Part shown: positions 51,101 through 58,221 of the stretch, piece by piece
How positions within the stretch are numbered: the first letter of the stretch is position 1
Layout of the letters: each line of letters starts with the position of its first letter
Source: Pirellulaceae bacterium
GTDB lineage: Bacteria; Planctomycetota; Planctomycetia; Pirellulales; Pirellulaceae
Length of the DNA stretch: 64,000 nucleotides
Reading direction: 5' to 3'
NCBI GenBank assembly: GCA_023382975.1
Contig: JAHDXO010000013.1
Span: 106,946 to 170,945 of the forward strand
Notes under the pieces: generated by a model
Told to the model about the DNA's origin: nothing
Database searches by the model: none
What the model saw: the letters and a program-made list of their open reading frames with translations, nothing else
Position numbers and translations under genes: made by a program

Positions 51101-52470
51101 TCGAGGTTCTGTATCTCGTCCGGGAACTCGGGACGGAAGCCGTGCCGCAGCCGGACGATGGCAGCGAAGGCGAGTCGCACGATCTGATCGAGATTCCGAC
51201 GTTCCTGGGATCGAGTCTGGCTTCGACGGCGGCGCTGCCGGGGCCGGATCTTGCCGTCGAAACGCTGACGCTCGACCCGCCTGTGCCGCTGCCCGGCAGC
51301 GACGTGCAGGTGTCGGTCACGGTCGGCAACCGCGGCAGTCTCCGCGCGCCGGCCTCGTCGGCCGTGTTGCTGGACGACGGCGTGCCGGTGAGTCTTGCTC
51401 AACAACTTCCATCGCTGGCGGCGGGCGAGACCGTGACGATCGACTTTGTCTGGAGCGTTCCCGTCGGCGCCGCGGCTCCTCGCGTCTTGACGACCATGGT
51501 CGATCCGCAGAACGAGGTGGCCGAAACGGACGAGACGAACAACGAAATGGCGCGGACGGTCCTGCGTCCGGATCTGGCGATCGTCTCGGTCGCCAGCGTC
51601 CACCAGGCGACCGGGTTGGTCGTCACCGCCGTCGTCGTCAATCAAGGGGACAGTCCGGCGATGGCGCCATTCGGTATCGCACTGCGTCTGGATGATCCCG
51701 AAGCCGCGAATCTGATCCTGCATACGGTTGCCGATCCGCTTGCGCCAGGAGCCACCGAGACGGTCGTGTTCACGATCCAAGATCCGACCGCCACGCTGCT
51801 GCGGTCGCGCGTAGGTTGGGTCGTCGCCGATGCCGGGAATGCGGTGGACGAGTCGGACGAAGACAACAACCTGGACTCGGCCGGTCTGCATCCGTTTCTG
51901 TCCTGGCAGAACCAGGACGACCGTTTCGACGTCTCCGGAGTCAACGGCGTGACGCCCGAAGACGTGCTGCTGCTGATCAACCGGATCAATGCCACCAGCA
52001 TTCAGAGGTTGCCCGTTCCACCCTCGCCGCCGTTCTTCTTTGACGTGGACGGCGACGGCGCCTTGACGCCTTTGGACGTCTTGCTCGTGATCAACCTCTT
52101 GAACGATGTGTCCGCGCAGGAGCCCGAGGGGGAAGGGGCGGAGGCCGGCCCAGTCGCGCGACAAGCCGGCCAGCGCGACGTGGTGCCGCGGCCCGACGCG
52201 ACGCTGTTCGCGGCTTTCGATTCACGCGACCAGCGGACGGTCGCTGTTCGAGTGCCGGCCGCCCCCAGGCTATCCGCGCTCCCGGCTGAAACGCCATCGC
52301 GTATCGTGGCGGATGACGCTCGCACAACCTCCGACCATCGCTCTCCGGCCAACCGAGCCGTTTGGTTCTTCGCCGCTGGTCCTTTGCCGACGGTGTCGAA
52401 CGACCTGGACGATCTGGAGACGTTGCTGGACGAAATCCTCCGCCCGCAGGCCCTCACCCCCTCGCGCTAG
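45130..52470 (+). CDS. Giant secreted parallel beta-helix/CARDB/dockerin-like protein
   Basis: A 2446-aa protein. ATG 45130 has AAGGA 8 nt upstream; earlier in-frame codons lack one. FEPLEDRRML (residues 32-41) is the planctomycete N-terminal export tag. Residues of about 60-1000 are repeats of the pattern 'GNVISGN..GV.I..A', 'N.IGTD..G...LPN', a right-handed parallel beta-helix. A CARDB domain follows (about 1100-1200), then propeller-like repeats (W.PP..LT.D), a second CARDB (about 2037-2150, FVWSVPVGAAAPRVLTTMVD), and two dockerin/EF-hand-like motifs (VSGVNGVTPEDVLLLINRIN, DVDGDGALTPLDVLLVINLL). It is probably a cell-surface or extracellular scaffold. Confidence 0.92.
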   Translation: MSRPSFRRSALDRRLSQRRRAALNSCHRQLRFEPLEDRRMLAVFVVNSTLGLGDSFPNDEICDTEHQPNADPPIPPSGVCTLRAALEQAATTDGSDELRFAIPGGGVPVIDINAVMNAGSVEIDGTTQPGSGKVEIRGILSLSGDGQHTVRGLVFNDGGLILVGNGNTVVGSMFGTTPAGDALGAGSAGLEITGDNNQIGGTGPEDRNIVVGDIVIAGNNNRVFGNYIGVDVTGEIALDGPNTGVRITGGMDNQVGGDTPAHGNVFAAGGVVGAIFVEKPGVLPEAVPQTIIRHNFIGTNKDGTRALPNNGPGIVLSNAPNAAVFDNVIAASEDGIIVRKGTNLAVIQRNRIGTDATGTVTDPDGVPGSGDEFGNRNAGILLNAEGLGATGNVIGGSLGEQANVISGNEIGIRIFNFADGNHVEGNLIGVNAAGTAPLPNRKGIEIEFASHNIVGGLRPNVVSGNTDFGIVIAGLLARDNLVANNRIGTNADGTAAIANGTGVLINDAPGNCIGGILPGQSQPPQLCADLTSSTAAVTGNVISGNVQYGVRIVNGNALGNIVQANRIGANDLGMAAVPNGFDGVAIDAGADVNLIGGAHPNRRNVISGNTGDGVLVVGLPANASSGNAVSGNYIGVDATGAGALPNGARGIHLDAHVTHTLIGGELPGARNTISGNALDGVIVAFATTFGTRFQNNYIGTDSTGQHAVPNQRHGIRILGSPNNLIGEVIGTSGLGNVISGNKLSGVRIEGATATDNVLVNNAIGTDASRTQRVKNEEFGVYILNAPENRIGGSFASSPVLSTFVGNVVSGNASAGVKIEGSGANGNVIGANLIGLDGSGLERLANGGEGIHIVDAADTRIGASMPNEPPLSGNTISANLNGIRIDGAGAVDTLIGDNRIGTDWQGDPGSPPRLGNTVDGIWIRGASETYVGGLFLRDGQALQLPGNTISANLVGVRIEGDTARFNKIQRNSIFGNVNLGIDLGAAGVTANDEDNLDGDDGPNDLQNFPVVERYTAFDASLRGRLISKAGETFTIDVYKNRSLHSSEHGEGEVWVGEFTVQTGANGVGEFIWPVVLDPVFKWLTLTATDAAGNTSEFSGPLRQADLTIDAFSIHPVDVVRDAPGYVLPFEVTVRNIGTATAQFAELRFWGNNQILHGTETTVTLAPGESQVVTGTWNITPWLQAFPRGVAAIELKAAVDPDNLIEELPVGPNERSSLMTADARPRITAVHKEFAEGVFLEDVSLENTIGVLVDWNGNLDGVQIGQGDLPDILFQLNGVETLPDGPVSLSEFTPTNFTINMGTDLTPVDNLIRIWARLRGFQFESEPESIRYDQFATVPWIESPLWMVREHGGPNEKTAEYKARIFVPQAATAGSFDVPADRVGVAGGAFGPAIPQAAVTAIIRSDRTSRIEGEFKMEGEVTDKKFGGVGSSITGKAAGEFSFGDSLDLKKLEAVIRGDATVKSPKVPLAPYLPWVRAQATIGVGVDAKLEWEEDANGDLAWKPNLILGLEPNAELALIFGYDGATVELAGGGRIRGEFSLAGDPCVPIGGRVTLYARVKAEVWIFEASRTFAWVENLPVCGALGEGETTSLPDAKLADDIRLLPRFVPQTFPHEGEAATAGLPTIAYPYAQPALAQRGDGTMTLVYVSEDPTKADGQHLEVFASHYDGAAWSPPVQLTDDTFLDDAPSVVYDADGNAIAVWTRINATLTDPAQTDPHSLLADLELVYAVWDAAAQTWSAPAALTSDDEMDHWAHLARGADGTVMAVWQHDSGNDMPLFPDDDTRPLGSDLLFSTWNGANWSPPAVAVSGVKTGGAPQLALGDGDGVLVWSDDADGNMVTDADRDVRAVLWDGSQWSAPVTLGTPADGYADVAPRVAVGLGGEAIITWVKTGVPVADDADDFEDQVFGVEVSAGSLTAAQRWLTWDNVTEPHLLTDPAGNAVLVWQGRSDAGPDILFAVRDADSGEFGAPTALTETPQYEWSLNPFFNSDGELEVLYLVRELGTEAVPQPDDGSEGESHDLIEIPTFLGSSLASTAALPGPDLAVETLTLDPPVPLPGSDVQVSVTVGNRGSLRAPASSAVLLDDGVPVSLAQQLPSLAAGETVTIDFVWSVPVGAAAPRVLTTMVDPQNEVAETDETNNEMARTVLRPDLAIVSVASVHQATGLVVTAVVVNQGDSPAMAPFGIALRLDDPEAANLILHTVADPLAPGATETVVFTIQDPTATLLRSRVGWVVADAGNAVDESDEDNNLDSAGLHPFLSWQNQDDRFDVSGVNGVTPEDVLLLINRINATSIQRLPVPPSPPFFFDVDGDGALTPLDVLLVINLLNDVSAQEPEGEGAEAGPVARQAGQRDVVPRPDATLFAAFDSRDQRTVAVRVPAAPRLSALPAETPSRIVADDARTTSDHRSPANRAVWFFAAGPLPTVSNDLDDLETLLDEILRPQALTPSR

Positions 52471-52472
52471 GG

Positions 52473-52489
52473 CCGACCGCTCGGGTCGG
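52473..52489 (+). terminator. Hairpin after giant gene
   Basis: ccgacc (52473-52478), 5-nt loop, ggtcgg (52484-52489), 2 bp after the stop. No proper T-run follows, so it is only a candidate terminator. Confidence 0.35.
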
Positions 52490-52563
52490 TTCCCGCAAGA
52501 CCTCCGAAAAAAAATCGCGTCCCTTGTTGACACCATCCACATTTTCTGTGATCCTGTACAACA

Positions 52564-52578
52564 TGATATTGATTCTCA
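52564..52578 (+). promoter_or_regulatory. Candidate Fur box
   Basis: tgatattgattctca matches the 15-bp Fur core tgataatgattatca at 13 positions. It lies 84 bp before the lipoprotein start. The downstream PepSY gene fits iron-responsive control. Confidence 0.45.
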
Positions 52579-52661
52579 GTTGCGTATTCTGGGAATCCCC
52601 GCTTCGGGCGAAGGGGCGTGCTCCCGTCTTCCGGACGGTTCTCTCTGCGAGTGTTGAAACC

Positions 52662-53081
52662 ATGAAACGCCAACATCGATCAGGCCCGACCGCATGCGGG
52701 GCGATGGTCCTCCTGCTGTTGGCGGCGGGATGCGGCACGCCCGAGCCGGAACTCTTCCCGCTTGCGGGCCGCGTCCTGTACCGCGGCCGGCCAGTCGCCG
52801 GGGCCGAACTGGGTTTTCACCCGCTGTTCGAGGGCCCCGGCTGGTCGCCCGTGGCGGTGACCGGCGAAGACGGCTCGTTCCAGGCTGCCACCAAGCAACC
52901 CGGCGACGGCGTCCTGCCGGGTCGCTACAAGGTGACCGTGGTCTGGCATCCGGAGACGAGCGACGGCGAGGAAAGCCCGAATCGGCTGCCCGCCCGGTAC
53001 GCGTCCCCCGTCACCTCGGACTTGGAGGTCGAAGCCGGCACCGATTCCGATACTCCGTTTACTTTCGAATTGAAGGATTAA
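52662..53081 (+). CDS. Lipoprotein with carboxypeptidase-regulatory-like domain
   Basis: A 139-aa protein from ATG 52662. The lipobox is LLAAGC (Cys near residue 24). The rest, 'FPLAGRVLYRGRPVAGAELGFHP', 'GSFQAATKQPGDGVLPGRYKVTVVW', is the beta-sandwich fold seen in planctomycete lipoproteins next to DUF1559 genes. It is 3 bp from the DUF1559 gene, so they form one operon. Its role is unknown. Confidence 0.85.
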   Translation: MKRQHRSGPTACGAMVLLLLAAGCGTPEPELFPLAGRVLYRGRPVAGAELGFHPLFEGPGWSPVAVTGEDGSFQAATKQPGDGVLPGRYKVTVVWHPETSDGEESPNRLPARYASPVTSDLEVEAGTDSDTPFTFELKD

Positions 53082-53084
53082 GCC

Positions 53085-54020
53085 ATGAAAGCTACTGCTG
53101 TGCGCAGTCTTCACCAAGCGCGTCGAACGGGTTTCACATTGGTGGAATTGCTGGTGGTGATCGCCATGATCGGCATCCTGCTAGCCTTGCTCCTGCCCGC
53201 GGTCCAACAGGCGCGGGAAGCGGCCCGACGCGCCCAGTGCAGCAACAATTTGAAGCAGATCGCGCTGGCCATGCACAGCTTTGAACGCGCCTTCGGGCAT
53301 CTGCCTTACGGCGACCGCCTGAGCGCCAACAACGCGAACAAGGTGGGGCCCGGCGTCCAGATCTTACCTTACGTCGAACAAAGCGCGTTGTACGACCAAT
53401 ACGATTGGTCGACGCACTGGTACGCTCCGGAAAACCGCGACCTTGTGGAAACGCATTTGGCAGTGTTCGCGTGCCCGTCGACGCCGAATTGGAAGCGGCT
53501 GGTCAACGGCGTCGAGGGCGGGGTCGCGTTCAGTGCGGCTGCCAGCGATTACATTCCCCCCAGCGGCATCGGCAACAACGAAAAGAACTACGTCCAGCTC
53601 CACTATGGTTTGACGGTCTTGGACGACAAAGCGATTCTGACGAAGAAGGTCAAGACGCCCAACTATCTGCGAGACGCAATCGACGGTTTGTCCTACAGCG
53701 TGTTGTACATCGAATGCGCGGGCAAGCCCGACGTCTGGAACGGCGGGCAGAAGACGGGGGGCGTGAATACCAAGACAGGGTGGGCAAGTCATTCGACCGG
53801 CTTCGACCCGAAGATGCTCGTCCCCGGCGGATGCGCCGGCACGGGACCGTGCAGCGTGAATTGCTGTAACGATCAGGGAGTTTACGCTTTTCATCCGGGC
53901 GGAGCGAACGCCGCTTTCGGCGACGGATCGGTGCGTCTGCTCACCTCGACCATCGCGCCGCCAGTCTTCGTATCGGTCATCACGCGAGCCAACGGCGAAG
54001 TGGTTCCTGCGCTTGATTGA
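53085..54020 (+). CDS. DUF1559 pilin-like protein
   Basis: A 311-aa protein with a type IV prepilin N-terminus, [20 protein letters not shown] after a basic leader, then [21 protein letters not shown]. The C-terminal '[18 protein letters not shown]' is typical of DUF1559 (SBP_bac_10), very numerous in planctomycetes. It is probably a surface pseudopilin. Confidence 0.95.
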   Translation: MKATAVRSLHQARRTGFTLVELLVVIAMIGILLALLLPAVQQAREAARRAQCSNNLKQIALAMHSFERAFGHLPYGDRLSANNANKVGPGVQILPYVEQSALYDQYDWSTHWYAPENRDLVETHLAVFACPSTPNWKRLVNGVEGGVAFSAAASDYIPPSGIGNNEKNYVQLHYGLTVLDDKAILTKKVKTPNYLRDAIDGLSYSVLYIECAGKPDVWNGGQKTGGVNTKTGWASHSTGFDPKMLVPGGCAGTGPCSVNCCNDQGVYAFHPGGANAAFGDGSVRLLTSTIAPPVFVSVITRANGEVVPALD

Positions 54021-54074
54021 ATCGAGGCCGCGTCTTAGGATTGGAGTCGTTTGTAGCTTCTGGAGTTGCCCGAG

Positions 54075-54731
54075 ATGAAACCGGTTGCGCCCAAGGCACC
54101 CGACAAGAATCGAGTGTTTCGCACCTTCCGCCAATGGCATTCGTGGGGCGGACTGCTGGTATCGCTGTTGATCCTGGTGGTCGCCGCCACGGGCATCGTC
54201 CTGAACCACAAGGATCTGTTCCTGCCTGGCGGCAAGGAGAAGACGCGACTGTCGGGTCAACTCACTTCGACAACCGACCTGCGCTCGCTGCCAGTCAGTT
54301 TCGAGCGGGCCCTGGAACTGGCCCGGCACCGTTACGGCGACGTGCCGCTCGAGAAGATCGAGTTGAAGGAAGAACGCGGCTGGTTGGCCTACCGGGTCGG
54401 ACCGGGGCAGGGCGAGGAGATTCGGATCGACGCGCACTCGGGCGAAATCCTGTCGAAGTACGGACTCAAGTCCGGCACCGGCGCCACCACGGTTCAATGG
54501 TCCAAGATCGTCAACGATCTCCATACGGGAAAGATTTTCGGCACGGGCGGCAAGCTGATGGTCGATGCGACCAGCGCGGCGATCATTGCCCTGACGTTGA
54601 CCGGCATCTATCTCTGGGGCCTCCCGCGGCTCCGCAAACGCCAGCGTGCCAATCAGCGCGATGCCAATCCTCGGGATCGCACGAGATGCGCGGCGCCGAC
54701 CGGAACCGAACCGCTGCCGAAAGGATCATGA
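54075..54731 (+). CDS. PepSY-associated membrane protein
   Basis: A 218-aa protein from ATG 54075 (GGAG 10 nt upstream; TTG 54066 rejected). N-terminal 'FRQWHSWGGLLVSLLILVVAATGIVL' and C-terminal 'ATSAAIIALTLTGIYLWGLP' are the two membrane helices of PepSY-TM proteins, with the PepSY domain between. PepSY-TM proteins are often linked to siderophore/iron uptake and reduction. It is third in the lipoprotein-DUF1559 operon, with a Fur-like box upstream. Confidence 0.85.
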   Translation: MKPVAPKAPDKNRVFRTFRQWHSWGGLLVSLLILVVAATGIVLNHKDLFLPGGKEKTRLSGQLTSTTDLRSLPVSFERALELARHRYGDVPLEKIELKEERGWLAYRVGPGQGEEIRIDAHSGEILSKYGLKSGTGATTVQWSKIVNDLHTGKIFGTGGKLMVDATSAAIIALTLTGIYLWGLPRLRKRQRANQRDANPRDRTRCAAPTGTEPLPKGS

Positions 54732-54749
54732 TCGTTGACCCGTGTTGCC

Positions 54750-56597
54750 TCAGGAGGCTTCGCCGCTGCTGTCTTGCCGCGGGCCGGCCGTCTCCGTTTC
54801 CTGTCCACGTCCCGGATGGCGACTTAACGCTTCGATTCGGTACACATCGATTTGTGCCGCATCGTCGCCGAAGATCCGCGTCAGTTCGTCCTTCGGAACG
54901 AACACGGGCGGTATCGCGTGGCGATTGACCACGCAGTAGCCGACGCCCAACTCCCTCAGCCTTTCGATCGACTTGCTGCCAGGAAAATCCTTCAGCAGCG
55001 ATTTGGTCTCGAGGAACGACTCGGGAAAGAAGCCGGAGTAGCCGTTGATCATGCGCCGGTGATGAAAGGTTCCCCAGTACATGTGCAGCGCGGTTTCCTC
55101 GTAGGCCTTCACGTTCGTGCCGTCGGGCAACGGGATGACGGCGATGGTGGTATCCGGGGCCGTCTCGCGCTTCAGCCATTCGATCCATCCCCGCTGTGCG
55201 TCCAGGGCAGGCACGGCATACAACCTCTGCGGCGCAGGCACGATCTCGATCAAGGCCAGCAGCCCCAGGCAGGTTGCGACGATCCGACGCCACGGCTGCC
55301 ACCGACGTCCTGTGACGATTCGCTGCAGACCGAGTGCGGCGAGCAGTCCGGTGGCCAGTTGGACAAACATGGCGAAGCGAAACGGACTCCTGACTTGCGC
55401 CATGCCGGGATACCAACCGGTAAGCCATGCGTACGGCGACCATCCGAAGACGGTGAACTTCGGCCCTTGGGAAAGCACCAGCGCCGCGACGGCGATCGTC
55501 AGACAAAAAGCCGTCCATTTGCGATACCGCCGAGACGCCAACCCGGCACCGGCGCCGAGCAGCGCCAAGGCGATCTTCAGCCATCCCGGCGACAAATGGA
55601 ACCGGGACCGGTCGCGCAGCAAAGCAATCCGTCCGGGCTCGAGCCACTGCGGCCGCGGCGTGACAACGTAGTGTTCCAGATCGGCGGACAGCCGATTCAT
55701 CCAATCGTGATCTCGCCGCAGGTCGTGCGCACGGATGATCTTGATCTGCGCCGCGACCACGGGCGAAACAAGCAGCAGCGCCAGTCCGGCGCCGGCGGTC
55801 AATCGCCACCAGGTCCCGATTTCCCGGAACCGCTTGCCAAGCAACCAAACGCTGCTGATGAACAGCAGGATGCTGAGAAACAGTCCATAGTAGGCACATG
55901 TCAGGTACGTGAACGCAAATGCTGCGCCCAGGACAAGCGAGTGGCTCCAGTGCGGACGCCGCGCAAAACGGCAGAGTGCGTGCAGTGTCCAGAGGATGCC
56001 GAACAACGGGATCAACTGCAGAACGCCGAGTTCGGCCTGAACCATCGGCAGCATCTCGATGATGCCGCCGGCCAGGACGCAAACCAGCCACCGCAGACGA
56101 AGGTATCGGAGCAACCGAAACGCGGCCCAGCCATTCAACGCCAGCGCGGTGAGAAGCAGGACGTTGTAGGCCAGTACCCGCTGACCACTCAGCCAGACGA
56201 TGGGCCCGACGACGACGGTGGTCGGCATCGGCTCCGAGAACGCGAAGGCGCCTTCCGTAGGATGAAAGATGGGCGCGTCCCAATAACCCCGATAGAAGTG
56301 GGCAGCGCGATCCGCGTTCCACCAAACCGACCACAGGTTGAGCAAGGGTACGGTGGCGACGGATTCGGTGCCCAAGGGTAAGGCCGACGTACAGCGGACC
56401 GCCAATGGCCAAGTCGCGATCGTCGCCAACAAGAAGTAGCCGACCAGTTCGATCAGCCCCCATCGCGAGAGCCTTCGGCGAAGGGAGCGTCCGGGTGTCG
56501 AGACAACGCTTCGACCTCGACCGTCGGGCGCGGTGACGACTGATGCTCCGACCTCGTCCACCTCCGCAACCGTGTTCACTTCGGTATCTTGGTGCAT
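54750..56597 (-). CDS. Polytopic membrane protein, GT-C glycosyltransferase-like
   Basis: A 615-aa protein with about ten or more membrane helices (LIELVGYFLLATIATWPLA, YGLFLSILLFISSVWLL and others). It has a periplasmic loop with Asp/Glu-containing FHPTEGAFAFSEPMP and a soluble C-terminal domain (WLKRETAPDTTIAVIPLPDG). Layout and length resemble YfhO/GT-C-type membrane glycosyltransferases, but no decisive motif is visible. It converges with the PepSY gene. Confidence 0.7.
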   Translation of the reverse strand: MHQDTEVNTVAEVDEVGASVVTAPDGRGRSVVSTPGRSLRRRLSRWGLIELVGYFLLATIATWPLAVRCTSALPLGTESVATVPLLNLWSVWWNADRAAHFYRGYWDAPIFHPTEGAFAFSEPMPTTVVVGPIVWLSGQRVLAYNVLLLTALALNGWAAFRLLRYLRLRWLVCVLAGGIIEMLPMVQAELGVLQLIPLFGILWTLHALCRFARRPHWSHSLVLGAAFAFTYLTCAYYGLFLSILLFISSVWLLGKRFREIGTWWRLTAGAGLALLLVSPVVAAQIKIIRAHDLRRDHDWMNRLSADLEHYVVTPRPQWLEPGRIALLRDRSRFHLSPGWLKIALALLGAGAGLASRRYRKWTAFCLTIAVAALVLSQGPKFTVFGWSPYAWLTGWYPGMAQVRSPFRFAMFVQLATGLLAALGLQRIVTGRRWQPWRRIVATCLGLLALIEIVPAPQRLYAVPALDAQRGWIEWLKRETAPDTTIAVIPLPDGTNVKAYEETALHMYWGTFHHRRMINGYSGFFPESFLETKSLLKDFPGSKSIERLRELGVGYCVVNRHAIPPVFVPKDELTRIFGDDAAQIDVYRIEALSRHPGRGQETETAGPRQDSSGEAS

Positions 56598-56774
56598 CCC
56601 ATCGGCTTCTTCACCGTCTTCTGCCTGTGGATCCCCGCCGTCTGGCGACGGCAGCTACGGCCACGGATTGTATCGTTTCCAGGAAAGCCAGGCAATTGCG
56701 GACGAAGGGAAGCCCGCCACGCCAAGAGTCGAAACCAGCGATGCGGACGCGCGCGGCGTCCAACGTGCCCGAGA

Positions 56775-56990
56775 TCAAGTTGACCAAGGGGGCCGAGCGG
56801 CTTCATTTCCTTTGTCCGCCAGTTCTTCCTCGCGCTCGCGCCGCTTGGCCTCCAACCGCTGCTGCCACGGGACCGCGAACGTTGAATTGTTGAACAGCAC
56901 ACAGCCCGGTCGTCCCGGCACGCATAGATCGCCGATCCGCTGGCACGTATCGTGTTCATCGTCGTAATGCGGACAGGAAAAAGAACTCAT
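56775..56990 (-). CDS. Small Cys-rich protein in ACIII operon
   Basis: A 71-aa protein, MSSFSCPHYDDEHDTCQRIGD... with cysteines at 6, 16, 23 and 30 (CPHY...TCQ...LCVPGRPGC), followed by a highly charged helix (RLEAKRREREEELADKG). It could bind a metal or Fe-S centre. It starts 44 bp after the end of the quinol-oxidoreductase subunit gene on the same strand. The region 56598-56774 between it and the membrane protein gene has no gene. Confidence 0.65.
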   Translation of the reverse strand: MSSFSCPHYDDEHDTCQRIGDLCVPGRPGCVLFNNSTFAVPWQQRLEAKRREREEELADKGNEAARPPWST

Positions 56991-57033
56991 CGTCAATCCC
57001 GCGTCGCGGTGCAAGCGGCCAACGATCGGCCTG

Positions 57034-58164
57034 TCAGCCGGCCGGAGATGGCTCGCCGCAAGGTTCGGTGCGCCGCGCCGCGGTCGCCTTGAGGCCGCCC
57101 GCCATGAACAGCGTGACCAGCCCCGTGACCAGAAGAATTCCTCCCAGTTCCGGCCCGCCGAATGGTGGTTGGGCGCCGTCGAGCGCCGGCAGGACCGTGA
57201 CATACAGATCCACCCAGCGTCCCGCGAGAATCACGACGGAAATGCGGACCATGATCTGCCAACTGCGTTTGGCGGGCCGCGGCAGCAGGACGAAGAAAGG
57301 GATCGCCCAGTTCAAGCCCAGACTGAGCAGCGTGACGGGACCCCACAGCCCTTGGGTGCGGCGGATGAAGTAGACGGACTCTTCGGGAATGTTCACGTAC
57401 CAAATCAGCATGTACTGGCTGAACCAGATGTACATCCAGAAGCAACTGAAGCCGAACAGCAATTTGCCCAGGTCGTGCAGTTGCGTTTCGCCGATGTGCT
57501 CACACTCGTCGCCCGTCCGTTTCCGCCACGCCACAAGCACCACCAGGGCGGCCAAACCGCTCAGAAAGGCCCCGGCGAATTGGTAGACACCGAACATGGT
57601 GCTGAACCAGAGCGGTTCGAGCGACATGATCCAGTCGAATCCCGCCCCGCAGACGGACAAAGCCAGCAGTACCAGGGCCAAGGCGGAACGCCCGGCACCG
57701 CCCGGAGACCGCGGAGAACTCATCCAACGGCCGACGACGATCCAGACGAGGACGTAGACGGCGGTGCGGCCGATGAAGAAGCCCGGCGCGAGCCATGCGT
57801 TCTTGAACCAGAAGGTCGCGCCGTGCGCCGCTTCGCCGTGCGCCCAGGGATAACAGAACAGTCCGGCCACCGCGACCGCGCCGGCCGCGATCGCCGCCGG
57901 CGGCAACGTCCCGGCCAGTTCGCGGACTGCCGTCAGCAACGGTCGGCTCCACCGCGCACCGGTCACCCCGTGAAAGGCCAGGAAGAACGATGCGCCCAGG
58001 CCGAATCCGGCCAGCAGCGTCGAGACCAGCAACAGATTACCCCACATCCGCTCCGCGTCGAAAAGTCCGCCGAACACGAGGGCGGCCAGTCCGACCAGCA
58101 CAAGGCCGGTGGCCCAGCGCCGCAGGCTGCCACAGTCGAATTGGGGTTCCGATGCTGGGATCAT
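57034..58164 (-). CDS. actF: Alternative complex III membrane subunit (ActF-type quinol oxidoreductase subunit 2)
   Basis: A 376-aa protein starting at ATG 58164 (GGAG upstream; ATG 58188 is less likely). It has about ten membrane segments, with 'FGLGASFFLAFHGVTGARW', 'LFCYPWAHGEAAHGATFWFKNAWL', 'FWMYIWFSQYMLIWYVNIPEE' and 'GLNWAIPFFVLLPRPAKR'. These are typical of the ACIII NrfD-like/ActF subunit that with ActC forms the quinol-oxidising membrane core. Confidence 0.88.
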   Translation of the reverse strand: MIPASEPQFDCGSLRRWATGLVLVGLAALVFGGLFDAERMWGNLLLVSTLLAGFGLGASFFLAFHGVTGARWSRPLLTAVRELAGTLPPAAIAAGAVAVAGLFCYPWAHGEAAHGATFWFKNAWLAPGFFIGRTAVYVLVWIVVGRWMSSPRSPGGAGRSALALVLLALSVCGAGFDWIMSLEPLWFSTMFGVYQFAGAFLSGLAALVVLVAWRKRTGDECEHIGETQLHDLGKLLFGFSCFWMYIWFSQYMLIWYVNIPEESVYFIRRTQGLWGPVTLLSLGLNWAIPFFVLLPRPAKRSWQIMVRISVVILAGRWVDLYVTVLPALDGAQPPFGGPELGGILLVTGLVTLFMAGGLKATAARRTEPCGEPSPAG

Positions 58165-58221
58165 CGTTCGGGGGCTCCTCGGAATCAATGGGACGAATAG
58201 GATGAAAGAGACGCATAGGAC

